DNA of 64,000 nt from Panaeolus papilionaceus. Its lineage: Eukaryota; Basidiomycota; Agaricomycetes; Agaricales. Shown piece by piece: positions 12,293 through 22,039 of this stretch. The position numbers and the translations under genes were made by a program. Location: positions 2,108,001 through 2,172,000 of the forward strand of contig JADNRZ010000006.1 of the NCBI GenBank assembly GCA_015501605.1. The letters run 5' to 3'. Under the pieces are notes generated by a model that ran no database searches, had not been told where the DNA came from, and saw nothing but the letters and a program-made list of their open reading frames with translations. The stretch's first letter is position 1; each line of letters opens with the position of its first letter.

Positions 12293-13806
12293 ATGTCAGG
12301 TTATGATTTCTCCAAACTGCAATACGTGGACGATAGGTCTCCCCTCATTCAATATCAGGGATCTTGGGAGAGTCTTGCGTCAACTAATGGCTCGTACAAT
12401 TCGACAGTCAGCTCAACAACAGAAATAGGAGCTTCAGCCAGCTTCTGGTTCCGAGGTTTGTATTCATCGTACTCAGTTTTAATCCTCGCTCAACGCCCAC
12501 TCCAGGCTCATATGTCTTCATTGCTATCACATTGCCGGCCTGTGGTACTGGTCAAAATGATCGAGGTACACGTTTTCGGTACTACCTGTCTGGTATTGAC
12601 GATGGTGGGGAAGGAACTGCTTGCAGTTCAAGTGGGGTAATGGAGGGGGTTGACACCTATCGAATGCCTGTCACGGGAGACCCAAATGTGTTGCATGAAG
12701 TCCGTGTTACCAACAGAGGCTCACAGCATCCCCTGGTGTTTGATAGGTTCGCCTTCTTGCCATTGGAAGGCAGTACCGATCCTAGCAGGACTTTCCCCCC
12801 TTCCACCACGACGACGTTTACATCTAGGACAATCACGACTTCAACCAGTTCCCCTTTCATTACCACGGGAACACCTCCATCTGGAACCGGGGGTGTGTTT
12901 ATTCCCTGTAATACCCTAGACCCCTTCTGATTATCCTTAGTTGCAAGCTCTATTGAGACGTCACTTTCACCGACAGTGGGTTCAGATGCAGACCCGTCCC
13001 AGTCTTCTGCGTCTAACCTTTCGCGAGTCATCATCGGCTCGTGTATCAGCCTTGTCGTTTTATTATTGCTTGGTGCCTCGATGATTTGTTGCCTGCGACG
13101 CAGAGCCCGATCAAGAATTTCAAAGACCCAGCGAGAGAAGCCCAGCGACCCATTTGACGACGCGTATGCCCAACCAGTTGCTTACAATCACTCACCATCC
13201 CATATTGTGTCTGGCACAATGACAACCCCTTTCTTTCACCATCGCGCATCGTCGTCCTCGTCAATCCAGCTTGTCCCATACCCCCAAAGCAACTCAGCCA
13301 GTCGGACTGCCGCTCCCCCGCCACAACGTCCAAGATCGCCAAACTCTTTGTTTGATGTCTCCAGATCGTCAACTCCTAGTCGGAATTGTATTCTGGGCCA
13401 AAAATCTGAATTCAGTCGATGCTTCTGCCCCTCTTGCGATGATAGAAATTCCAGCACTCCTCGACGGAAGCATCGGGCATCGTCCGCATTGCGCTCCATC
13501 GTTCCATCAATAGCCAGCTCAAATGCAACAGCCGCGCCAGCGTACGCGCGCTACCGAGCTTCCATTGATGTGCGATCAGTGCAATCGAATCCTTTCAGCG
13601 AAGTTCTACCTGCATATGATGCCCTGCAAAGCATTGACGAAACCAGTTCATTGACATCTCCCACCCCAAGAACATCAATTACAAGACATCCTTCTTGGCA
13701 TGATTCTCAACCCTCCTCAAAACATTCAAGTTCAGCACATTCATTTGCGACCTCTTCTATCTTCGAGTCAGCGTCAAATCCTTCAAGTTCAACTTCTGTA
13801 TCTTAA
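12293..13806 (+). CDS. Single-pass surface protein, family member A
   Basis: Three exons (12293-12455, 12506-12892, 12941-13806) give 471 residues in frame. The N-terminal 160 residues match the layout of a small ectodomain widespread in agaricomycetes: a VDDRSPLIQYQGSWE start, an ASFWFRGSYVF junction at the first intron, then LHEVRVTNRG and FDRFAFLPLEG blocks. I infer a beta-sandwich, galactose-binding-like fold. An S/T-rich stalk follows, then one TM helix (VIIGSCISLVVLLLLGASMICCL) with a stop-transfer RRRARSR, and a long S/P-rich cytoplasmic tail. No classical signal peptide is seen, so insertion may be by the TM segment. The first intron splits a Gly codon in the same place as in members B, D and E, which supports common descent. 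Substrate and function are unknown; sensing or cell-wall contact is a guess. Confidence 0.8.
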
Positions 13807-14163
13807 ACCAGGTTATTTTGAAGAAAATCGTTTTAACTTGAATTCGCATTGTATTTTATAACTTCACTGCATATTATCTTTGAAAAATCTATTCAACATT
13901 TTTGAATAGTCATCACCAATTGTATCCATGTTTTGAAAAGATGGTCCCATTTGATCTCCCTAATATTAATTTGACCTAGGATAGGTTGGCGCAGAGAATA
14001 TGGAGACATACTTAGGGCACAATGAAAACGAAAAGCATCACACATGCTTGAGCTTGATCTACATATCGAGTCCAGAATTACTCCGAAATAGCCTTTTGAA
14101 TAGGCCTACCACATGAATCATTTGTAATGCTGACGAGTTGCTGATGATAGATCTTCATCAGGA
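13807..14163. other. 3' flank of surface gene A
   Basis: About 350 bp of AT-rich sequence between the stop of gene A and the hAT-like insertion. No gene is seen. Confidence 0.5.
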
Positions 14164-14171
14164 TGTACAAG
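14164..14171. repeat. Target-site duplication (left copy)
   Basis: The 8 bp sequence TGTACAAG lies directly before the element start and is repeated exactly after the element end at 15459-15466. Eight base pairs is the diagnostic duplication length for hAT transposons. Confidence 0.9.
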
Positions 14172-15458
14172 CAGTGTTGGCCCAGTCGGCGACTATAGTC
14201 TCCAGTCGAGTGGTCGACTAACATAGACTGACCCGACTAGGAACCGACTGTGCCCATAAAAGGGAGAATAGTCTACGACCGTGCTTACAAAGGCTCGACT
14301 CTCACACGGCCCATCAGCGAGTGGACTGTGACTAGGCAAAGCGGACCGACGCTACGCGCGGCATTCACCGAGGCCTTACTGTCCGCATCCTGGCACCTTT
14401 CTGCTCTCAGCTCTGCGGCAGTGGATATCCTTCCCGCCCTGTATACTCAGACAAAGAACCAGAGTCCAGACGAAGCTAAGTAAGGGCACGTGCACACGAC
14501 ACAAGAAGAACGTGGGGACAACGAAAATCACGGACAAAACCCGAAGCCTTAAAGGCCTCGGAATCGTTCCAGGTCGTATCTAGAACTAATATCTAGTGCA
14601 TTCATCCGTTTTGTGTATTCAGCTTGAGCTTTACCTGGCAACTACAGTACTTAAGTAACGCGGAAATGATAATTAGTACGGTCTCAGAATATGTGCCAAT
14701 GGGATTATTTGCCTTCACCATCTTGATGGATAAGACTGGTTTTGACTTAATGTCGCAATTTCGAAGGGAACTATGCCCCGAGATTATAAAAATTACTCCA
14801 TAGAAACTCCTACACTGAATGAAAGGTATAAAGCTGCAAAAACGAGAGCTTTTTTTCTACAATCATATAGTACCCCAATCACATCGAGAGAGCCATGAGG
14901 AAGTGGCCTCGAGAACTTTTCACTGATCACCCAAAGTATATCCCGAACCAAAATGTCACTCTGCGCCCTTCCGAGGTATGGGCCAACGATGCTAAGGACA
15001 AGGTTCGAGTGATCTATACACTCCGTCTTACGGATAGGGTCGGAGCTATTGCTAGTACAAAGGAGGAAGAAAGAGCACACAACGGAGAACAGATAATTCC
15101 CAGATCCCTAGAAGATATCAAACTCGATTGTAAGTTTTCAACTACATGTCCTGACTGTGTCCTATGGGACATTGATGTACATCAGTGATGGGGAGTTTGA
15201 TTATGACCTTGATTTTGACTATTTAACTCAATATAATGTGTATTTCATCTTTCTTTATACAAATTAAACATCTATCTACTGTTTACACTGTTATCTATGG
15301 CGGCATCAGTGAAGTGATGGTGCTTGATTGATCGTGTGAACGAAATTGGTAGATGGGAAAGTCGAGAATAGTCGACTCCAGTCGACCAAAGTCCTGACAC
15401 GACTGATCCGACTTAGCGGACGACTAATTCGACTTAGTCGCCGACTGGGCCAACACTG
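14172..15458. mobile_element. hAT-like non-autonomous DNA transposon (1287 bp)
   Basis: The left end starts CAGTGTTGGCCCAGTCGG, and the right end is its reverse complement. The inverted repeats match perfectly for 24 bp (14172-14195 and 15435-15458). Subterminal regions are rich in short GTCGAC and AGTCG motifs in both orientations, as expected for transposase binding arrays in hAT elements. The element is flanked by a perfect 8 bp duplication, TGTACAAG. The interior has no transposase: the only open frames are short (for example 14250-14483 and 14895-15188) and carry no hAT dimerisation or catalytic motif. I therefore call it a non-autonomous element mobilised in trans. The perfect ends suggest a recent insertion between surface genes A and B. 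The hAT assignment rests on end sequence and duplication length. Confidence 0.9.
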
Positions 15459-15466
15459 TGTACAAG
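15459..15466. repeat. Target-site duplication (right copy)
   Basis: TGTACAAG, identical to 14164-14171. It marks the right edge of the hAT-like insertion. Confidence 0.9.
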
Positions 15467-15765
15467 GGGTGCAGGTGATGAATTCCGACAGTGCTTCAAA
15501 CCTACTTACTGAGAATGGGACAAAACTCTGAGAAATTGGCCCGAAGGACCCACGCAACGCTGTATCCGTGGTGCCCGATTATGATCATCGACGGGCTTGC
15601 CGTGGGCATTCGTTGCCCCCGTTCATCAGATGCTGGTCAAAGCACATTTCCACCGTTTGCAATTGGCTGATCCATTTATTATTATCACCAGCCACATAAC
15701 CAAACGCGGTTATTCATGAGCCAAAAATGCCCCCTTGATCCCGACCACCACTAGTCATCATAAGT

Positions 15766-17134
15766 ATGCCTTTCACCGTCGTCCAAGTCGACGATAGCTC
15801 GCCCCTCATCAGCTGGACAGGAGACTGGAATTCTGTTTTGGTAGACGATGAAGAGATTCATTCGTTCCAGAACACTTTGCACGCGACATCTGGCTTAGGT
15901 GCTGCTGCCACACTGGTGTTCCGTGGTGAGGAATAGACACCGTTCCGCTGTCCATTACAAAAATGCTAACTCCAGCCTGACTGCAAAGGCTCATTTCTTT
16001 CTGTTCGCGGTGCGCTTCCATCTTGTGACGACAATATGTCAAGTCAAGATATCCGAAGCGTAACTTTCACCCTCGATACTTTTAACAGCACAATCAACTG
16101 TTCACCAAAGACAGGCGGGACCACCGACGGCGGATTAAAACCCAACATCACGGACATATTCTCTGCATTCCTTAGCATAGATTATGAGCATTCCCTACAC
16201 ATAACCAACACAGGAAACAAGTCTTTATACTTGGATGAAATTCAATTCTTGGGAAATCAACCTACCCCGTCAACATTTCCAATGAATGGCTCGACAAATA
16301 TGTACGTTCTGACGAGTTGGCCGACGGCTACACAGCCCATTAGTACGTCTGCATCTTTAAAGTCGGACCCAACATATCACCATGACTAACTGACGTCGTG
16401 AATAATTAGCAACATCCCTCTCATCCAGTGCAGGGAGTAAGGCCCTCCCCATAGCAGCAATGATAGGCATCGCCATCGGGGGTCTGGCAGCAGTCCTGTG
16501 TCCTATCCTCATAATAGGCTGCCGGCGAAGGCGAAGGACCCGACCACGTACAAACGTTCCCCGTTTCCTACTTGACCCTTCCCGTAACGCACTAGGCGAC
16601 AGTCAGCCCATGATGCAGCAGCATCATAATTCAAGTCAACAATCACTGGCCAATATCAGTGAGCACCACAGAGAGTCTATAAACACCACAAGAACGTCAA
16701 CGTGTATATGTGGAGCTTCAGTGACATCTGGCACGCTGGTAGACGGCAGGAGAAGTTCTACGAATTCAAGGAGTAATACATGGTCCCCAAATTCGTTATT
16801 GGATACAAGACCCGCATCGGTGGATATTCTGGGGTTGTTGGGCCAGAAGGAAACGCAGCGGTTCTGTAGTTGCTGTCGGGAATCGACGGACGTGCAAGGT
16901 CTAGCATTGGGTCGTGCAGAGTCCAGGGCAGGGAGCTCGCCCAGGCCACAATCGTTGTCGTCCAGCAACTCTGGACCGGCGGGAGGAGTCGCAGATGACT
17001 CTCCAAGGGCCTGGAGTCCATTTGAACCAGTGTCTCTGGGAGGGCGGGGTGCTCAACAAGAAAGTCTGGACCCTTTTATGGACCCACCTATGTATTCAAG
17101 ATTAGCATACCCTGATATCTCAATACACAGATAA
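15766..17134 (+). CDS. Single-pass surface protein, family member B
   Basis: Three exons (15766-15925, 15989-16342, 16410-17134) give 412 residues in frame. The start VVQVDDSSPLISWTGDW aligns with VDDRSPLIQYQGSW of member A, and AAATLVFRG at the first splice site aligns with ASFWFRG. Exon 2 has HSLHITNTGNKSLYLDEIQF, the counterpart of the LHEVRVTNRG and FDRF blocks. Exon 3 carries a short S-rich stalk, a TM helix (MIGIAIGGLAAVLCPILIIGC) followed by RRRRR, and a disordered S/Q-rich tail. The ATG was chosen because it gives the conserved start and an open first exon. It is clearly a diverged paralogue of A. Biological role unknown. Confidence 0.8.
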
Positions 17135-17488
17135 GCAATGGTAGAGCTGAGGAAGAGAGATATTATTAGCGTGATAGCCACAGTTCCTTTCACTGACAGA
17201 AACAGGTTGAAGCGCAAGCGAAAAGAGGTAAAATTGAGGGAAAGCGAGATACAGAAAAACAAAGCTAGCTAAGCTGGTATGTGACTGATAGGAATGGAAA
17301 ACAGGATAGTGCATGACGGACCGGATAAGTCGAGTCGAAAGAATAGTCGAAAAATGTCATTGTGCGATGTAACGCGTGATTGTTGCTTGAAGCGATAATT
17401 CTCAGAAAGGCGGGGAGGAGTTCAGTCATAGAGTGAGTACAACGAGAGCGGCCGCTAATAAAAATACAGCTTGCTACGAAGCATAAAT

Positions 17489-18298
17489 TTAGACCCATTG
17501 AGATTTATCCCAAGCAGGGTCTTGGAGAAAGGCGCAAAGAACCTTGCTGCCAGTCTGTGGGGAGAATGTTCTCAGTATGGGAAATTCGCGAAATGAGTGT
17601 CATCAAAACCACTCAGCACCGGCGGTGCTGATCATGAAGATGATGGCACGTACCTGAAGCAGAGGATGCCCTGCGACAACACTGAGGAACCTTTCAAGGC
17701 CCTCTCTTCGGCTTTCGATGACTTCTTCAGAAAACCTGTTGGTGAAGACCTTCCCAGGCAGAGGTGGGATGTTCACCCGGGTAGACTCATGCTCAAGAAT
17801 ATCTCGGAAGGCTTCAAAATCAGAATACCGCCGACGAACAAGCGAGTGACGGAGCTTGAAAGCGGGTATATTGGTCTGTAAAGCGAGATGCGATGATGAA
17901 AGCTGACTCACGAGACACAACAAGAGATTGCACGAACCTTGCACACGATTTCGTAGTCAGTGTACATCTTCCTTCCAAAACCTAGATGCAACAATTCCCT
18001 ATTAATACGCCTTGTCCAGGTGCAATTTGAACCTTGGAACCGACAGATATATACGGCTCAGATGGGAATCTGCAACTCACCGTGCGTCTGAGGGTTTCTG
18101 ACCTCAATCTCAAGGAAGCTTTCAGGGACGCTATACATCTCCTCAATCTATGCCAAACCAAGGAGCACATCAGTCACTTCGCACATAAACCCATTGCCTT
18201 ATTCTACCAAAAGATGTGCATACCGTCTGTTCCCTAGAAGACAGGAGCGACTCCTCAAACGCCGAACTTCGAGCAAATGGCGACACAGCCGAGGTCAT
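17489..18298 (-). CDS. SNX3: Sorting nexin 3 (PX-domain retromer adaptor, Grd19-like)
   Basis: Five exons (18298-18224, 18147-18081, 17981-17938, 17875-17654, 17554-17489) give 157 residues, close to the usual 160 of SNX3. Nearly the whole protein is a PX domain: [19 protein letters not shown], then [15 protein letters not shown], then [33 protein letters not shown] and the C-terminal [12 protein letters not shown]. The Arg of RRRYSDF, the Lys of PGK and the Arg of SRREGLE are the residues that bind phosphatidylinositol 3-phosphate in the family. SNX3 sits on early endosomes and works with retromer to recycle membrane cargo to the Golgi. It is a conserved housekeeping gene lodged on the opposite strand inside the surface-protein array. 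The start is the only ATG giving a full-length frame. Confidence 0.95.
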
Positions 18299-18814
18299 TG
18301 TCAGTCTTTCTGGCACTAAACAGCTGTAAGACTCGAATCTAGTGTTAAATTGGGGTTTTCTGGTCGATGTAGAAAGGGGAACAGGTTCAAGGTGAATCAA
18401 GTCAGTTCGGCAGGTTCACTGGTTATGGGCATCTGTGACGTGACGATTAGTCACAATGACATTGTTCATAAGATAAGATAATTATTGAAGATACACTCGT
18501 ACAGATAAGATAATTTGTCACACCTTCGAAGTTCGAATGCCTCCGAAAACTCCTCGAGTGAGAGGCCCTATGAGGTGTGGGTATAGAGAATGGACTTTAA
18601 GACTTGTAATCACTGAGTCCCATCATCCTTAACGACCACATTTCCATAGATCTCAGCCAAAACAACCGCGATTCGACGTTGATGACAACAGTGGACAGCT
18701 TGAGAGAGGCTTGCGATAATCTTCACCCGCAAGCAACATCCCTGAAAATAATCTGGGAAATTAAGGTAAGAGAATACCATCCGAAACTATTGATGGGAGA
18801 CTTGATGCTCGATA

Positions 18815-18952
18815 GCAATTCCTGAAATCCGAATCGTTGGCTCTGTGGTTGAGGCAATGGTATTCTTAGCACTGTTAGCAGCCCTTCTTTTCTTACAATT
18901 TCGTCGAAGTAAAAATGCGAGGCGCCGAAATGTTTCGGGTATCGAAAACTAA
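18815..18952 (+). pseudogene. Remnant TM exon of the surface-protein family (C)
   Basis: After an acceptor-like gatag, the open stretch reads IRIVGSVVEAMVFLALLAALLFLQFRR. It then has a short basic run and a stop at 18950-18952. It matches in position, length and pattern the isolated TM exon of members D (IIAGAVIGTVVFLAVLGALLF) and E (IVGSVVAGIVVLAIIGALLF). No ectodomain, stalk or tail exons could be found around it, so I read it as a decayed copy. It could also be the 3' exon of a gene too diverged for me to assemble. Confidence 0.55.
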
Positions 18953-20188
18953 TCTTTCCGTACAAGGTGTATTAGCTTAACTATGTATTTCTAGACTCCC
19001 ATAAGCACTCATTTCACCATATGGTCCAGGTGCTCTTCCTTCCGACAACGACGTTAATTCAGTGACCCCAGCCAGATTTAAGAATAAAAGCCGTGTAATC
19101 TGTATGTTTCTTTAACCTTCTACCTCGTTCATGTTAAGGTATGAACATTTCGATAGCTCCACGCGTTGACTGGGAAGAGCCCACTGCTTCCACTATCCAT
19201 GTTGGGACATCTAGTTCACGAGAGGCTAGAGGTTCCAGTAAAAAATCATAACTCGTTGTTGCAGGTGTAGTTAAATACGAGGAATCAAGCACCTAACGGC
19301 CGCCTTCGTATGCACCTATCCGAACACTTCCTCCGATTCTGTGATGACTTCAACTATGCTTATTCTATCTGATATACCTATGGACCATAGATAATAAATG
19401 TTGTTGAATCAGTTAACCCCTCCAGGCCTCAGACCCTGGTGGACTAAGTTATAAAATGTGGATCAGACAAGCGTGGGGCCGGGTGGCGAATGCAGCAGGT
19501 AGATTGTCGATTATTTGTTGGCTCCTTGATTAAAATCTTGGTGTCGATAAGAAACCGTGCCAAGGCTCGAATTCTTCACACCAAACGTCAAATAAGATAT
19601 TCGTTGGTCGCTCAGTCGCGTGCGATAGGATAGAAGTTTTAATGTTTTATTTTGTGTTATCTGGGATATTAAGGCTTTCGCGATAATGTGTAGATGACAA
19701 ACCGTGAGGTCTCAAGGTTTGTGAGGGTGCGGGGGTCGTTTGGCAGACCTCCCGAAAATTCCGATTCGGAGAGTTTTCGGGAAGCACGTGATCTCGAGGC
19801 GTCAAAGCTCTCAACGATTCGCGTTGGGCGTTTGCGCGAAACACGCTCGAGATCGCGTCTTCTGTGTTGTGAATAAAACACGCTGCCAAAAGGCCTGAGC
19901 GCTAAGGTAAGCCGAGGCAATCCGAGCTGGATTCCAAGCGGCCGTCCCAAATAGGAGTGAAGCTCCCAACCGGCAAGATTGGATTCCAGATTTCGGGAAG
20001 TCGGGGTTGCCACCCAACCAGAGCTTCACTGCACCCTCGTAGAAGAGACAGATTAGTTATTAGTGCAATGCAGATTGCGAGTATCAACAGGCATGGATTG
20101 CTAGGTTATAGAACAATACAATGCATACAAGACTGATGATGAGATGATTAAAAACCAAACAATTCAGTTATGAAGGGAGCTACAGAGT
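18953..20188. other. Intergenic and possible 3' end region of the DIRS-like element
   Basis: No gene is supported. The first 700 bp are AT-rich. From about 19690 to 20050 the sequence turns GC-rich and contains short inverted repeats, including ten-base arms agtgaagctc/gagcttcact at 19956-19965 and 20021-20030. It also has a repeated ctggattcca motif. Such structure could belong to the terminal or internal complementary region of the DIRS-like element, but I could not pair it with the other end. Confidence 0.4.
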
Positions 20189-21670
20189 TCATGATGAAGA
20201 GTTGCTAAGAGCGGAGGCAGGAATACCATGACTGGTCCGGAATTCTTCAATAGAGGCGGACAGGCAAGACAAGCTAGATTCTGCATATGCACGGGAAGTG
20301 CACAGGGGAATGATTTCTTCCACCCTGCGCCAGTAGAGGAGAAATGCCATGGATGACCAACCCCCGGTCTTCGCGACCGTCTCGGGAGGGACACCAGCTA
20401 GGAGTAAGGTGGTGGCACCCCCGATACGAAAACTGTGGCCTGATACCTTGTCCAAGGAGGATTTGGACCAGATCTCATCCACCGTCGCAAGGAATACATC
20501 CTTCACCATATGGTTCCAGGATCCATCTTCGTTGCGATAACCAAAGTAAGAAAAGGAGGGTGGGCATCCGATGTTGACAGCAAAATGATTCAGAATGGCT
20601 TTGACAGGGCAGAGAACGTCGAGACGAGAGGTTACCACCACAGTAGCACCTTCCTGCTTTGTGGTCTTTGTCCACGGAATGAATATGTCGATGGATGAAG
20701 TACCGGGTATCTGCCCGTGCCGGAACTGCGATCTCGCCGCGCGGGAGACGTTGTATGAAGGGTCAAAAGAAGTGGGAGACTTGACCGTAGTCTCCCCAAG
20801 TCTGCGGCAGCCAAAGAAGGTGGTTGTGGCAGTGGCCCATAATGCGGCGTGGAATGGTTTGGAGAGATCCAGGGAGGCAAGGAGGGTATGGAGGTGATCC
20901 AGCGAGACTGGCGCACGACGTGGGCGCCTGTGGTGAATACCCTCTTTCCTAGCAATAGTGCGAGTCTGGTTCACCCACTCATCATCACCGTACCAGGGAG
21001 CCCGGTTGATGATGTGCCAGTACCGGACTCCAGACAGCCATGATGTGATTGTTTTGCCTTCGTAGGACTTCCTGCAGTGGGCGACGAATGCCGCCAGTAG
21101 TGGAGCGGATGCTGGCATGCGATCCTCTTCGGAAATACCAAATGTATCAGAAAATTGGTGGAAGCGGAGAAGCCCTGCTCCATATACCACTTGTGTGCTG
21201 GGCGCTAGGGCTTCTGCAACGGCCTGGTATGTCTTCTCAACGAGCGAATGAGGCAGCGATTTCACCAAGGCTTGGTGGTTACGTTGTGCGAAAGGGCTGG
21301 ACCATGTGGATAACCGTTTGGCCGCTGGCACAGGAGGCCGGAATTCGGAATGATAGGGGAGTTTTGCTGCATTCCTTGCAGCCTGACGCGATGACTTGGA
21401 GGATATGGGCTGTAAGTTTCCAAGTTCAGCCGTAAGGGGGGTATTACAGGTGAAGGTGGAAGTGAAACGTGAGTGATATGTATCCACCTTCGTCGCCGAG
21501 GGTGGGATGACTGTTGGTCGTGTGTGATGATTCCCAGATGCGGGTGTATCCCGGCATGAATCGGGATCGGTAAGAGTTGCTGGCTGCGAGGGCGGCGAAG
21601 ATCTTTGTGCCCGTTTCAGCTGCAGTCGGTCCCAGAGTGCAATAGTATCAAATGAGTTTGACATGGTCAC
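20189..21670 (-). CDS. Tyrosine recombinase of the DIRS-like element
   Basis: The single open frame gives 493 residues. The N-terminal 140 residues are S/T/P-rich. A SAM-like core-binding domain follows (TYQAVAEALAPSTQVVYGAGLLRFHQF...). The catalytic domain shows the first Arg in FFGCRRLGE (about residue 288), the HxxR motif in SGHSFRIGGATTLL (about residue 410), a GGW in place of the usual second His, and the nucleophile Tyr in AFLLYWRR (about residue 445). It would cut and rejoin DNA to insert the circular cDNA. It lies 370 bp downstream of the RT-RNase H stop, and that gap has no open frame. The ATG at 21670 gives the longest frame; an upstream exon joining it to RT-RNase H cannot be excluded. 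Confidence 0.92.
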   Translation of the reverse strand: MTMSNSFDTIALWDRLQLKRAQRSSPPSQPATLTDPDSCRDTPASGNHHTRPTVIPPSATKVDTYHSRFTSTFTCNTPLTAELGNLQPISSKSSRQAARNAAKLPYHSEFRPPVPAAKRLSTWSSPFAQRNHQALVKSLPHSLVEKTYQAVAEALAPSTQVVYGAGLLRFHQFSDTFGISEEDRMPASAPLLAAFVAHCRKSYEGKTITSWLSGVRYWHIINRAPWYGDDEWVNQTRTIARKEGIHHRRPRRAPVSLDHLHTLLASLDLSKPFHAALWATATTTFFGCRRLGETTVKSPTSFDPSYNVSRAARSQFRHGQIPGTSSIDIFIPWTKTTKQEGATVVVTSRLDVLCPVKAILNHFAVNIGCPPSFSYFGYRNEDGSWNHMVKDVFLATVDEIWSKSSLDKVSGHSFRIGGATTLLLAGVPPETVAKTGGWSSMAFLLYWRRVEEIIPLCTSRAYAESSLSCLSASIEEFRTSHGIPASALSNSSS

Positions 21671-22039
21671 TCACGCAGATTAAGGTAGGAGTTGTGTGCT
21701 CAGAAGTGAGAACTCGGGAACGCGATCATTTTACCAAAAGATATGATTTGATTGTGATGATGTGATGGAGTGACAGTACATGTGCAAATTGAGCAGCGAA
21801 TTCGAGTGATACAAGTTATATGCGAGAGAAAATTGTGCGTATGAGTCCATATAAAGTGAGTGCGAAGGCATGAATGAGCATGATGATGAGCGACAGGTGA
21901 TATATGATGCAAATAATAGGCAATTATGAATAACAATAAGAAATGCGATCTATGATGATATAAGTGCAGTGATAATGAGTGCGATAGGATCAGGGATGAA
22001 GAAGACACATGCAGGAAGATAAGCGTCAGGAAGATATAA

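Noticed and set aside
20344..21435. Several plus-strand open frames across the recombinase region
   Set aside because: They lie antisense to a 493-residue frame with clear recombinase motifs.
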